Assembly: GCA_963846315.1 (NCBI GenBank)
Contig: CAWJVM010000013.1
Location: forward strand, 62,001 to 126,000
Origin: RPQJ01 sp963846315
GTDB lineage: Bacteria > Pseudomonadota > Gammaproteobacteria > Steroidobacterales > Steroidobacteraceae
Direction of reading: 5' to 3'
Length of the DNA stretch: 64,000 bases
A program made the translations under genes and the position numbers. Below are positions 36,080-46,421 of the stretch, one piece after another. The first letter of the stretch is position 1, and each line of letters starts with the position of its first letter. The notes under the pieces are model-generated. The model saw only the letters and a program-made list of their open reading frames with translations, did no database searches and was not told the origin of the DNA.

Positions 36080-36182
36080 GGTTGCGTCCGGCGGGTGAAT
36101 TGCAGCATTAGAGAGGCCGGAAGCGGCAATTGCAATGCCATGGTCGGGTCGGGCAGCATGGTCACTTCATTGAGCGTTCACC

Positions 36183-36968
36183 ATGACCCATCGTATCTCG
36201 CGCCAATCCATTTTCATCACCGGCGCTGCCGGCGGCATCGGCGCTGCCACCGCGCGGCTCTTCGTAGCGAGGGGCTGGCACGTCGGTGGCTGCGACCTGA
36301 GCACGGTGGCGATCGAGTCGCTGGCGGATGCGATCGGACGCGAGCACTTCACGCCCTACGTGGCGGACGTGCGTGATCGTGCGTCCCTCGCGCCGGCGAT
36401 CGATGACTTCGCCGCACGGCACGGCGGCAAGCTCGACGCCGTCTTTGCCAATGCCGGCGTGCTGTTCATGGCGCCTGACGACCAGGTCACCCCCGAACAG
36501 AAAGACCTGCAGGTCGACGTCAACGTCAAAGGCATGATGCATACGTTCGATGTGGCGATGCCCTACCTGAAGGCAGCCGCCCCCGGCGCCCACGCGATCG
36601 CAATGGCCTCGACCTCCGCGGAGTACGGCTCGCCGCACCACGCGGTCTACAGCGCCACGAAGTTCTTCGTGCGTGGCTACACCGAGGCGCTGAACATCGA
36701 ATACAAGCCCCGGGGCATCAATGTCTGTGCCGTCTACGTCGCCTATGTCGACACCGGCATGGTGCGGAACGCGCAATGGCAGGCGGCGTCGATCGAGAGC
36801 ATGGGAGTCAAGGCGAAACCGGAAGACGTCGCTGCGGTTGTATGGAAAGCTGTGCACGGCAGCCGCGCGCACTGGCGCGTGGGGTTCGACGCGAAGTTGT
36901 CGCACTACGCGGTGCGGCTGTTCGGGTCCTGGGTCGCACCCATCTACGCGCGATTGATGCGAATCTGA
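36183..36968 (+). CDS. SDR-family oxidoreductase
   Basis: The 261-residue short-chain dehydrogenase has FITGAAGGIGAATA (cofactor loop), an acidic residue after beta-2 (GGCDLS, favouring NAD), FANAGV, the catalytic Ser in MASTSAEYG, and YSATK (Tyr/Lys). The C-terminal part (HWRVGFDAKLSHYAVRLFGSWV) is of the extended type seen in lipid- or retinol-type short-chain dehydrogenases, and may touch the membrane. The substrate is unknown. It is divergent from the OPT transporter gene and converges with ipdC, 32 bases apart. Confidence 0.87.
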   Translation: MTHRISRQSIFITGAAGGIGAATARLFVARGWHVGGCDLSTVAIESLADAIGREHFTPYVADVRDRASLAPAIDDFAARHGGKLDAVFANAGVLFMAPDDQVTPEQKDLQVDVNVKGMMHTFDVAMPYLKAAAPGAHAIAMASTSAEYGSPHHAVYSATKFFVRGYTEALNIEYKPRGINVCAVYVAYVDTGMVRNAQWQAASIESMGVKAKPEDVAAVVWKAVHGSRAHWRVGFDAKLSHYAVRLFGSWVAPIYARLMRI

Positions 36969-37000
36969 AATCATTTCACGACAGTCGCCCGGCTTGAACG

Positions 37001-38641
37001 TCAGCCCTGGGCAGCTTTTCGCTGGCGCTGCTTCAAGGTCGAGGCGAACCGGGCCAGGGACGTCGTGACCGAGCCGCGCGGCAGCGTGGCGTCGATCAAC
37101 TGGAAGCGGCCACGCGTGCCCATCGCCCGCTCGAGTGCCGCCGCGAACTCGCTTCGCGTATCGACGCGCACCCCGACTCCGCCCAGCGGCGCAGCGCAGC
37201 CGGCGAAGTCCCAGTCGTCGAGTTCGTACAGCGACGAACCCGGCTGGAACATGCGCAGCATTTCCCAGCTGCGGTTGTTGAAGACGACGACGATCGGGTC
37301 CCAGCCGTAACGCCGGCAATTGCCGAGCTCCCAGCCGGTCATCTGGAATGCGCCGTCGCCCACCAGGACCAGGGGACGGTGCCCGGTCGCTGCCTGCAAG
37401 CCGAGCCCTGCCGGCACCCCGTACCCCATGCTGGCGTAATAGCCGGGAGCGACGAGTTCGGAATGGCCGATGTCGAACGCGGCGAACATGCAGTCACCCA
37501 TGTCCGCGGCCAGCGGCAGGGGCCCGTGGCGGGCGAACGCGTCGTTGATCGCGGCCGCGATATCGCTCGCGGACAGCGGCGCATCGTCGGCGATGAACGG
37601 AGTCGCGGGTTGCGGCTGCAACGTGGGCAGCATGCGCGGCGGCCGCGGTTCACGCGCAAGACGTGCGAGCAGGCCCTCGACCAGTGCGGCGAGTGGAACG
37701 TCCGGGTACCTGTGATGGCCAACGCCGACGGAGCGGTTGTGCGCCAGGATCGTCGCGCGCGGAGCGATCGTATGTTCCGATACGCCGAAGTTGGTGTCGC
37801 AGGGTGTGACGCCGAGCAGCAGCAGGCAATCGGAGTCCTCGACCAGGTGCGTGATGCCGGGATCGCCAGCGGTGCCGAGGTACGCGCCGACGAGTGGGGA
37901 GTCGTGCGCTGGCAACAGCCCGTGCCCCATGAACGAGGTCACGACCGGGATGCCGAGCTTGCGCGCCAGTTCGGCGACCGGCGCTTCGAGCCGGAAGCGC
38001 CTTACCTCCACGCCAAGCATCATCACGGGAGACTGCGCAAGCGCGATGCGCTCCAGCACTTCGTCGACACAGTCACCGACGGCCTCCATGGCAACGACGG
38101 GCGCCGGCAGGGCACGGACCGGCTCGCACTGGGCATCGACGAGGTCGCGGGGAAATTCGAGGTAGACCGGGCGTGAGTGCGTGATGCAGTTCGACAGTAC
38201 GCGCGCGATGTCTTCCGGCGCACGCCGCGGGTCGTCGAGTCGCGCCTGGTCACAGGTGACCTCGCGATAGATGATCATCTGCGAGTCGAGGGTCTTGACC
38301 TGGTGGTGCAGCTTGAGCATGCCGCGCCCCTCGTGTGTCCCGGGCGCGCCGGATACGACGACGACGGGAACCTGCTCGGCATAGGCCGAGGCGACGGCGT
38401 TGAGCATGTTGAGTGCGCCGGCACCGTAGGTCACGAAAGCCGCCGACGGCGCAGAGGCGATGCGGGCTGCTGCATCGGCGGCGAACCCCACCGCGGGCTC
38501 ATGGCTGAGCATGAAGAGCGGCAGCCGCTTCGATTCGTCGAGCGCCTTGAACAGCGGCAGCGCGAAATCACCTGGGATGCCGAACGCTTGCTGGACGCCG
38601 TGGTCGACGAGCGCCTGGATCAGCGCGTCTGCGAGCTTCAT
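37001..38641 (-). CDS. ipdC: indolepyruvate/phenylpyruvate decarboxylase
   Basis: The 546-residue thiamine-diphosphate decarboxylase closely follows the Azospirillum IpdC/PpdC type as I recall it: MKLADALIQAL, GIPGDFALPLFKALDE, the catalytic Glu48 in LSHEPAVGFAADAAAR, VTYGAGALNMLNAVASAYAEQVPVVVVSGAPGT, VEVRRFRLEAPVAELA and the cofactor motif GDGAFQMTGWELGNCRR...FNNRSWEMLR. It should decarboxylate phenylpyruvate and/or indole-3-pyruvate to the aldehydes; the latter is a step in auxin (indole-3-acetate) synthesis. ATG 38641 matches the family start. It lies downstream of tonB-exbB-exbD, separated by 130 bases with a palindrome. Confidence 0.88.
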   Translation of the reverse strand: MKLADALIQALVDHGVQQAFGIPGDFALPLFKALDESKRLPLFMLSHEPAVGFAADAAARIASAPSAAFVTYGAGALNMLNAVASAYAEQVPVVVVSGAPGTHEGRGMLKLHHQVKTLDSQMIIYREVTCDQARLDDPRRAPEDIARVLSNCITHSRPVYLEFPRDLVDAQCEPVRALPAPVVAMEAVGDCVDEVLERIALAQSPVMMLGVEVRRFRLEAPVAELARKLGIPVVTSFMGHGLLPAHDSPLVGAYLGTAGDPGITHLVEDSDCLLLLGVTPCDTNFGVSEHTIAPRATILAHNRSVGVGHHRYPDVPLAALVEGLLARLAREPRPPRMLPTLQPQPATPFIADDAPLSASDIAAAINDAFARHGPLPLAADMGDCMFAAFDIGHSELVAPGYYASMGYGVPAGLGLQAATGHRPLVLVGDGAFQMTGWELGNCRRYGWDPIVVVFNNRSWEMLRMFQPGSSLYELDDWDFAGCAAPLGGVGVRVDTRSEFAAALERAMGTRGRFQLIDATLPRGSVTTSLARFASTLKQRQRKAAQG

Positions 38642-38680
38642 CTGCCTTGCCCCCTGGGATGACCCTTGAAGGGGCACCTT

Positions 38681-38700
38681 ACGTGCGCAGCCGCGCACGT
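38681..38700. repeat. perfect 8-bp palindrome between exbD and ipdC
   Basis: ACGTGCGC and GCGCACGT are separated by four bases, in the 130-base gap between exbD and the ipdC start, 40 bases before the ipdC ATG. There is no T-run on either side, so it is a poor intrinsic terminator. It could be an operator or a hairpin in the ipdC leader. A smaller CCCTT/GAAGGG repeat lies next to it at about 38663-38674. Confidence 0.4.
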
Positions 38701-38771
38701 TCATCGGGTAATGCCGCTAAAAGCGCGTGATCAACCGGTACGCATCGCCATCTCGCATACCTCGCGGTTCT

Positions 38772-39212
38772 TCAGCCGCCTTCCTTGCCCTTGATCGGAT
38801 CCGTGGCGATACCCACCTTGACCATGCCCGCGTTCTGCGCATCGGCCATGACCGTGGCGAGCGACTGGAACTGCAGCGTCCGGTCCACGTGCAGGTGCAG
38901 TTCCGGCTGCGGCTTGCGCTGCGCTTCGACGGCGAGACGCTCGACCATGCTCTTGCGATCGATCGCCACGTCGTTCAGGAACATCCTGCCGTCGGCCATG
39001 AGTGCGATGACGATCGTGTCCGGCTTTTCCTCGAGCAGGACGGTCGACGCCTGCGGCAGGTCGATCCTGATCTTGTGCGCCACGAGGGGCGCGGTGATCA
39101 TGAAGATGATCAGCAGCACCAGCATCACGTCCACGAGCGGGATCATGTTGATCTCGGCCATGGGCGCCGAGTGAGGGGCGCCGCCGCCGCTGCCGAGTCC
39201 ACTGAACGCCAT
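38772..39212 (-). CDS. exbD: ExbD/TolR family biopolymer transport protein
   Basis: The 146-residue protein has one N-terminal membrane segment bearing the proton-pathway Asp (INMIPLVDVMLVLLIIFMITAPL, the conserved D in LVDVML) and a periplasmic domain (IRIDLPQASTV...DVAIDRKSMVERL). With ExbB it converts the proton gradient into mechanical energization of TonB. It starts 22 bases after exbB and ends the tonB-exbB-exbD unit. Confidence 0.93.
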   Translation of the reverse strand: MAFSGLGSGGGAPHSAPMAEINMIPLVDVMLVLLIIFMITAPLVAHKIRIDLPQASTVLLEEKPDTIVIALMADGRMFLNDVAIDRKSMVERLAVEAQRKPQPELHLHVDRTLQFQSLATVMADAQNAGMVKVGIATDPIKGKEGG

Positions 39213-39234
39213 GGCCGTCTCCCAGGTGTGAGCT

Positions 39235-39981
39235 TCAGGCCGCCGCTTGTTGCTGCAGGCGATGCGCGCGATGGTGGTCCATCGAGGACGGCACGCGCGC
39301 GCCGGTCGTGAGGTAGGCGAGCAGGTCCTCGGCGAAAGCGTGGAAGCTCGAGATGATCACGCGGTTGTTGCGCACCAGCAGGTTGTAGCCGAGCACGGCG
39401 GGCACCGCCACGGCGAGTCCCAGCGCGGTCATGATCAGTGCTTCGCCCACGGGTCCCGCCACCTGGTCGAGCGAGGTTTCGCCGGTCGCGCCGATGCGCA
39501 CGAGTGCGTGGAAAATACCCCACACCGTGCCGAACAAGCCGACGAACGGGGCCGTGCTGCCGACGGTCGCGAGGAACGTGAGACCCGTCTCCAGCCGCTC
39601 CGTCTCGCGATTGATCGACGAGCGCAGCGAGCGGTCTAGGAACTCGGCCCGGTGCAGCGTGCCGGCGACGCGCTCTTCGGTCAGGCGATCGTGATGCTCC
39701 ATGGCGAACTCGGCGTCGAGCGCGATCTTGGAGAACGGCTCCCAGTCGGGCTGTTGCTCGAGGAAGCCCTGCGCCTGCTCCGTCGGCGTCTTCCAGAACG
39801 ACGTCACGACGTGGTGCGAGCGCGCGCGGATTCGGACGACTCGCGCGGCCTTCAGGACGATGAAGTACCACGAGACGATCGACATCAGGACCAGCAGCCC
39901 GAAGACGAACAGCCCGACGGCGTCCGTTTCCTGCAGGAAGTTGGCGAAACTCATCGTGGTCAGGGCTTCGGTGGGATGCAT
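39235..39981 (-). CDS. exbB: ExbB/MotA/TolQ family proton channel protein
   Basis: The 248-residue inner-membrane protein has three hydrophobic segments. The conserved MotA/ExbB block is ETGLTFLATVGSTAPFVGLFGTVWGIFHALVRIG and VGEALIMTALGLAVAVPAVLGYNLLVRN. It forms the pentameric motor stator with ExbD driving TonB. Either ATG 39981 or the in-frame ATG 39954 could be the start; the first has AGGAT upstream. It starts 15 bases after tonB. Confidence 0.93.
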   Translation of the reverse strand: MHPTEALTTMSFANFLQETDAVGLFVFGLLVLMSIVSWYFIVLKAARVVRIRARSHHVVTSFWKTPTEQAQGFLEQQPDWEPFSKIALDAEFAMEHHDRLTEERVAGTLHRAEFLDRSLRSSINRETERLETGLTFLATVGSTAPFVGLFGTVWGIFHALVRIGATGETSLDQVAGPVGEALIMTALGLAVAVPAVLGYNLLVRNNRVIISSFHAFAEDLLAYLTTGARVPSSMDHHRAHRLQQQAAA

Positions 39982-39996
39982 GGCTGGATCCTGTGG

Positions 39997-40704
39997 TCAG
40001 TCTGCCAACGAGAACGTGATGGGAACGATGCACCAGGCGCGCAATGGCACGCCGTCGCGCTTCGCCGGTTCGAATCGCCAGGTGCGCACGGCATCGAGCG
40101 CCGACTGGTCGAGGCCTGCGTCGCCGCTGCTCGTGCCGATGGTCGCGTCCTGCGGCCGACCGTCCTCGCCGACCAGCACGCGCAGGCGCACCGTGCCCTC
40201 GATCCCGAGGCGCAGGCACCGCGGCGGGTAGTGGGGCGGCTTCATCTCGAGCAATTTCATTTTCCAGAAGACCGGCGTCTGTCGGCCCGTGCCGGATGAC
40301 GCCGAGTCGTCGGTGGCGGCGCCTTCGGGCATCGCCGGTCCGGGCTCGCCGGGCAACTGCTCGTCACCCATCTCGTAACGCTTGACCTGGGTGTCGGGCG
40401 GGACCGGATCCGTGGTGGGTGTGTCCACGAGGATCGGTACCGGGCGCGTCACCTTCGGTCGCTGCTGCTTGACCGCGTTGTCGACGGTGTCTGGTGCCGG
40501 CTGCTCCTCGGGTGGCAGGCGGGGTGGCGGCAGCTTGAGCAGGCTCACCTGGAAAATCGGGGGTGGCGGCGCCTCGTCCGTCGCTTCGACCTGCGTCAGC
40601 AGGAGCCGCCCGATGCCGGCGGCGTGCAACGCGGTGATGACCAGCAATACCGATGCGGCGCCCCAGGTCAGGCGTTCGTCGTGTACATATCGGTCGATCC
40701 GCAT
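39997..40704 (-). CDS. tonB: TonB family protein
   Basis: The 235-residue protein has one N-terminal membrane anchor (about 15-33), a Pro-rich periplasmic spacer (PPPPIFQVSLLKLPPPRLPPEEQPAP...PVPPDTQ) and a C-terminal TonB domain (YPPRCLRLGIEGTVRLRVLVGEDGRPQDATIGTSSGDAGLDQSALDAVRTWRFEPA). It spans the periplasm to energise outer-membrane receptors; none is encoded in this window. The ATG at 40704 is the natural start of the anchor. It heads tonB-exbB-exbD. Confidence 0.92.
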   Translation of the reverse strand: MRIDRYVHDERLTWGAASVLLVITALHAAGIGRLLLTQVEATDEAPPPPIFQVSLLKLPPPRLPPEEQPAPDTVDNAVKQQRPKVTRPVPILVDTPTTDPVPPDTQVKRYEMGDEQLPGEPGPAMPEGAATDDSASSGTGRQTPVFWKMKLLEMKPPHYPPRCLRLGIEGTVRLRVLVGEDGRPQDATIGTSSGDAGLDQSALDAVRTWRFEPAKRDGVPLRAWCIVPITFSLAD

Positions 40705-40941
40705 CCGGTGCCAGAGACGCGCGGCGCCCCGTTGATCCGTTGCTGTGACTGCATCGAATGTACTCGAAGCCGCTCGGCCGTGCGGCCCTCGGGGCTCAGC
40801 GGAAATGCCTAGTCGGAAGGCGGCTTGCCGTATGGCGACGGCGCGTGGCGACGGTTCCCCGAGCCGCAATCCGCGTCCGCGCGCAAGGAGCCGCTCCCTG
40901 TTAGTGTTGCCCCCGGGTTCCGATTATCGAGGCTGACCGCC

Positions 40942-42228
40942 GTGGATGATTCGAAGGACGGTACGGTCAGGCCGTGGCTGCGCTCGGGCGAGTTCCTGTT
41001 TGGCGCGCTGCTTTTTGCGGCCGCCATCGCCGCGCTGGCGCTGGCCACGACGGGCAACGACATCGCCCGGGTCCACTGGCAGCACGTGCTGTTCTTCCTG
41101 GTCTTCGGCTTGTTCACGATTTCGATCGGGTATTCCCACCCGGTGTTCGGCTACGTGTCCTTCGACCGCGTGGCCCAGGTCTCGAGCATCCTGGTGCTGG
41201 GGCCGGTGGCTGCGGCATGGATCAACGGCCTGGCCTCGCTGTTGTATCCGTGGCACCGCCTGCGCCGTGGCGTGCCACTGCGCCAGGTCATCAATGCGGC
41301 TCTCACCAACGCGGGACTGATGGCACTGGCGGTGCTCATCGCAGGCTCGCTGTATACCGCAGTCGACGGACCGGTACCCCTGGCCAGCCTCGATCCCCAG
41401 ACGTTCGGCAAGATCGTGCTGATGCTGGTCGCGATGCAGTGCATCAACGAAGGCGGAATCGTTGCGCTGGTGCGCGTGCGCGGCCAGCCGGCGCGCAGTT
41501 CGCTCAGCCTCTTCGACACCATCACCGAGTTGATGGCGGGCCTGGCCGCGATCCTCGTTGCGATCGTCTGGACGCGCATGGAGATGGCGGTCTTCCTGCT
41601 GCTGCTCTCGGTGCTCGCGGCACTGATGCTGGCCCTCAAGCGCTTCGCCGAAATGCGGCTCAAGCTGGAGCGCCTGGTGGAGGACCGCACCGCGGCGCTG
41701 CGCGAGAAGACGCTGCAACTCGAGCAACTCGCGGCGCACGACAAGTTGACTGGACTGCACAACCGTCGCCACGCCGACGAGTTCCTGCGACGCGAGTTCG
41801 AGCACGCGGACCGCCAGGGTGGCGGGCTGGCCATCGCGCTCGCCGACATCGATTATTTCAAGGAGATCAACGACAGCCGTTCCCACAGCGTCGGCGATCG
41901 GGTGCTCGAGCGCCTGGCCCGAATCTTCAAGGAGCGAACGCGCGAGTCCGACCTCGTGGCGCGTTATGGCGGCGAGGAATTCCTGTTCTGCTTCGTCGGC
42001 ATGAACGAGCTTGACGCTGCCAACGCCTGCGAAGAACTGCGCCTGGCCGTCGAGCGCGAGGACTGGGCGGCCATCTCGCCCGGCATGCGCGTGACCATGA
42101 GCGTCGGCGTCGCGGCCCGCGGTGAGGACCCAGGCCCGCAGGCCCTGTTCAGTCGCGCCGACACCCGCCTTTACTGCGCCAAGCAGCTCGGCCGCAATCG
42201 CGTCGTGGCCGAGCCCTCCACAGCTTGA
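40942..42228 (+). CDS. membrane diguanylate cyclase (GGDEF)
   Basis: The 428-residue protein has six or more N-terminal membrane segments (about 15-230), a short coiled linker (EMRLKLERLVEDRTAALREKTLQLEQL) and a GGDEF domain (about 265-425) with the intact active site YGGEEF and an inhibitory RxxD site (RESD) five residues before it. It should make c-di-GMP from GTP and be product-inhibited. GTG at 40942 is preferred over upstream frame extension. It is divergent from tonB, with a 237-base shared region that shows no clear element. It converges with the M2 peptidase gene. Confidence 0.9.
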   Translation: MDDSKDGTVRPWLRSGEFLFGALLFAAAIAALALATTGNDIARVHWQHVLFFLVFGLFTISIGYSHPVFGYVSFDRVAQVSSILVLGPVAAAWINGLASLLYPWHRLRRGVPLRQVINAALTNAGLMALAVLIAGSLYTAVDGPVPLASLDPQTFGKIVLMLVAMQCINEGGIVALVRVRGQPARSSLSLFDTITELMAGLAAILVAIVWTRMEMAVFLLLLSVLAALMLALKRFAEMRLKLERLVEDRTAALREKTLQLEQLAAHDKLTGLHNRRHADEFLRREFEHADRQGGGLAIALADIDYFKEINDSRSHSVGDRVLERLARIFKERTRESDLVARYGGEEFLFCFVGMNELDAANACEELRLAVEREDWAAISPGMRVTMSVGVAARGEDPGPQALFSRADTRLYCAKQLGRNRVVAEPSTA

Positions 42229-42240
42229 GTTCGAGGCGCC

Positions 42241-44073
42241 CTACCAGCCGCAGTCCTTGCCCTTGTTCTGCTCCCTGAGCCAGCCCTGCAGCGGCTCGAA
42301 ATATTCGATGATCGCCGAGCCGTCCATCTGCCGCGTGCCGGTGAGCTCATAGAGCGTGTCCTGCCACGGCTGGCTCGCACCCTTCGCCAGCATCGCACCG
42401 AACTTCCTGCCGGCTTCTTCGTTGCCAAAGATGGAACACTCCGACAGCGGGCCGGTGTACCCGGCCGCCTTGCAGAGCGCCTGCTGGAACTGGAATTGCA
42501 TGATGAACGACAGGAAGTACCGCGTGTACGGCGTGTTGCCCGGGATGTGGTACTTGGCGCCCGGGTCGAAGTCGGCCTCGGTGCGCTCGACGGGCGGACG
42601 GATGCCCTGGTACTTCTCGCGCAGCGCCCACCAGGACGCGTTGTAGTTCTCCGGTTTCACCTGGCCCGAGAACACCTGCCAGCGCCACTCGTCGATCATC
42701 TTGCCGAACGGCAGGAACGCGATCTTCTCCAGCGCCATCTTCATCTGCTGGTTGATGATCGCTTCCTTGCTGGGCTTCGATTCCGGCACCAGGCCGATCT
42801 TCGCCAGGTACGCGGGCGTCATCGACAGCGTGACCGTGTCGCCGATCGCTTCATGGAAGCCGTCGTGCGCGCCGTTCTGGAACATGAACGGCTGGTCCTT
42901 GTACCAGAGGTAGTAATAGACGTGACCCAGCTCGTGGTAGAGCGTCTTCAGTTCCTCGAGCGTCGGGCGCGTGCACATCTTGATGCGCACGTCCTCCTTG
43001 CCGTCCATGTGCCAGGCGCTCGCGTGGCACTGCACGTTGCGATCACGCGGTTGCGACAGCATCGAGCGCTCCCAGAATGTTCCAGGCAGCGCGGGGAACG
43101 CGATCGACTGGTAGAAGGCCTCGGCGGATTTCGCCATGCGCACCGAATCGTATTTCTGCGCGACGAGCGCGGAGTCGACGTCGAGCTGGCTCACGCCCGG
43201 ATACGGCTCGAAAATATCGTAGGCGGCATCCCATTGCTGGGCCCACATGTTGCCGAACAGGTGCGCCGGGATCGGCTTGCCCGCCGGCACCTTGTCCTCG
43301 CCGTACCTGGCTGCGAGCTTGCCGCGCGCGTAGCACTGCAGGTCCCTGTAAAGCGGCTCGACCTGCTTGTACAGGCGCGCGGCTTCGCTGGTGAACTCGT
43401 CGGCCGGCATGTCGTAGCCCGACCGCCACATCGCGCCCACGTCCTTGTAGCCGAGTTCGCGCGCGCCTTCGTTCGCCAGTTCCGTGAAGCGGACATAGTC
43501 TGGACGCAGGCTGCGCGCCTGGTCGTGCCAGCCCTTCCAGGCATCGAGCAGCTCGTCGTAGTTGCGGCTTTCCTCGAGCACCGTCTTCAGCTGCACTTCG
43601 TCACGACAGTCCTTGCCGCCGTCCTTGCAGTACTTGGCCTCGCCATACCTGGCTTCCATGCCCGCCATGATCGTCGCGAGTTCGGCCCGCTTGGCGGGGT
43701 CGTCAGGCGCCGGCGCGGCGACGCCCTGCCGCAACAGGTCGATGGCGCGGCGTGACGCGGCACTCATTGGCTTGCCGTCGAACTGCTTGGACTCTTCGAC
43801 GGCTTTGCTGAAGGCAGCGAGGAATCGTTCGTTGGCGCGGGCGCTCAGCAGCTGCGTGTCGACCGTGATGTAGGTGGCCTGCGTCCAGCCGGCGGCGCTC
43901 AGTTCGCGCGCGATGTCGGAAAATTCCTTGTTCAGCCGGGCGACGAACTCGTCGCCGGTCTCGGCCGCGGCCACGGGCGCGACGGCACACAGCGCGATGG
44001 CAACCGCCGCGGCGAGGCGTGAAGGCGGGCGAACGGGAGTTACAGGGCGCGGGGCGGTGTGATTCGTGGACAT
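42241..44073 (-). CDS. angiotensin-converting-enzyme-like M2 family dipeptidyl carboxypeptidase
   Basis: The 610-residue exported zinc peptidase has a signal peptide ending near AVAAAET (about 37). The catalytic HELGH is at 380-384, followed by HEAIGDTVTLS, giving the third zinc ligand Glu. ACE-type features WAQQWDAAYDIF, CHASAWHM and PPVERTEADFDPGAKYHIPGNTPYTRYFLSFIMQFQFQQALCKAAG are present. It removes C-terminal dipeptides in the periplasm. ATG 44073 has GGAG six bases away. It is the last gene of the same-strand peptide-use cluster, 31 bases after the GntR regulator gene. Confidence 0.95.
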   Translation of the reverse strand: MSTNHTAPRPVTPVRPPSRLAAAVAIALCAVAPVAAAETGDEFVARLNKEFSDIARELSAAGWTQATYITVDTQLLSARANERFLAAFSKAVEESKQFDGKPMSAASRRAIDLLRQGVAAPAPDDPAKRAELATIMAGMEARYGEAKYCKDGGKDCRDEVQLKTVLEESRNYDELLDAWKGWHDQARSLRPDYVRFTELANEGARELGYKDVGAMWRSGYDMPADEFTSEAARLYKQVEPLYRDLQCYARGKLAARYGEDKVPAGKPIPAHLFGNMWAQQWDAAYDIFEPYPGVSQLDVDSALVAQKYDSVRMAKSAEAFYQSIAFPALPGTFWERSMLSQPRDRNVQCHASAWHMDGKEDVRIKMCTRPTLEELKTLYHELGHVYYYLWYKDQPFMFQNGAHDGFHEAIGDTVTLSMTPAYLAKIGLVPESKPSKEAIINQQMKMALEKIAFLPFGKMIDEWRWQVFSGQVKPENYNASWWALREKYQGIRPPVERTEADFDPGAKYHIPGNTPYTRYFLSFIMQFQFQQALCKAAGYTGPLSECSIFGNEEAGRKFGAMLAKGASQPWQDTLYELTGTRQMDGSAIIEYFEPLQGWLREQNKGKDCGW

Positions 44074-44104
44074 TGCGGTCTCCGGCAGTGGCATGAGCGC
44101 GGAC

Positions 44105-44884
44105 TCAGTCGAGGCCAACCTTCGTTTCGACGCGGTAACTGAACAGGTCCGAGTTGTAGCGCGCGACGAGATGATCCTGCAGCTGGCCCTGCGCGTCGTG
44201 GGAAAAACGCACGAGCTTGAGCAACGGCTTGCCGCTGGGGACGTCGAGCGCACGCGCGACATCCGGTGCGGCGCCTTCCGCGCTCAGGAATCGTTCCATG
44301 CGCGCAATCCTGAGTCCGTAACGCTCGAACAGCGTCAGGCGGCTCGCGCCTTCGAGCTCTTTCTTCGGCATGGACGCCGAGAACTTCGGCGTCCAGGAGA
44401 CGTAGTGCGCGAACGGCTGGCCACTGGCACTGCGGACGCGCACGAGCTGGCACACGCGGGTGCTCGCACCGAGGCCGAAGGCTGTCTGCAGATCCGCTGG
44501 CAGCACCGCCATGCGCTTGAACAGCACCGTAAGCGTCGTATCGCGGCCGAGGTCGCCGAGGCTTTCCGCGTGGGCGCCGAGTGGCGCCACGATCGGCACC
44601 GGGCGATCCGTGTGCCTGACGAACGTGCCCTTGCCGCGGTGGCGAACCACGAGGTTCTTCGCGGCGAGTTCGGCGAGGGTACGCCGCGCGGTGATCCGTG
44701 AGACTTCGAAGCCGTCCGAGAGATCTTGTTCGGAGGGCATGCGCGAGCCGTTCGCCAGCACGCCCCGCACGATCGCGTCGTGCAGGACCGTATACAGCTG
44801 GAAATACAGCGGCGAGGGCGACTCGGCGTCGATCAGTTGCCGATCGAGCAGGGCCAGTGCCGCCGCTCCCTCGGTCCGCCTCAT
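44105..44884 (-). CDS. GntR/HutC family transcriptional regulator
   Basis: The 259-residue regulator has an N-terminal winged helix (about 20-90, PLYFQLYTVLHDAIVRGVLANGSRMPSEQDLSDGFEVSRITARRTLAELAAKNLVVRHRGKGTFV) and a C-terminal UTRA effector-binding domain (about 110-255). HutC-type members bind small effectors such as amino acids or sugars and release operators. It lies between a peptide transporter gene and the M2 peptidase gene with gaps of 25 and 31 bases, so it probably controls this peptide cluster. The effector is unknown. ATG 44884. Confidence 0.92.
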   Translation of the reverse strand: MRRTEGAAALALLDRQLIDAESPSPLYFQLYTVLHDAIVRGVLANGSRMPSEQDLSDGFEVSRITARRTLAELAAKNLVVRHRGKGTFVRHTDRPVPIVAPLGAHAESLGDLGRDTTLTVLFKRMAVLPADLQTAFGLGASTRVCQLVRVRSASGQPFAHYVSWTPKFSASMPKKELEGASRLTLFERYGLRIARMERFLSAEGAAPDVARALDVPSGKPLLKLVRFSHDAQGQLQDHLVARYNSDLFSYRVETKVGLD

Positions 44885-44909
44885 GCAACCGCTCCGCCGC
44901 CGTGTGCCA

Positions 44910-46280
<1,371 letters not shown>

Positions 46281-46353
46281 TATTTTTTCGCTATTCCAAT
46301 GGGTTGCGCCAGCGGGCGCGAGGTCGCAGAGTCTGGTGGATTTTGCGGTGCGA

Positions 46354-46412
46354 GAGCAAGTCGCCCTCACCCGGCCTGTGGCCGACCTCTCCCGCCAGGC
46401 GGGAGAGGTGAA
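46354..46412. repeat. REP-like intergenic palindromic repeat
   Basis: The unit contains a perfect 12-bp-arm palindrome (46385-46396 and 46398-46409: ACCTCTCCCGCC around a central A) preceded by GCCCTCACCCGGCC and CTGTGGCCG. This pattern recalls the dispersed REP-type repeats found between genes in many GC-rich bacteria. It lies between the two peptide transporter genes and could form a hairpin that limits read-through or stabilises mRNA. Only one copy was noticed in the window. Confidence 0.65.
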
Positions 46413-46421
46413 GGAGCATCG

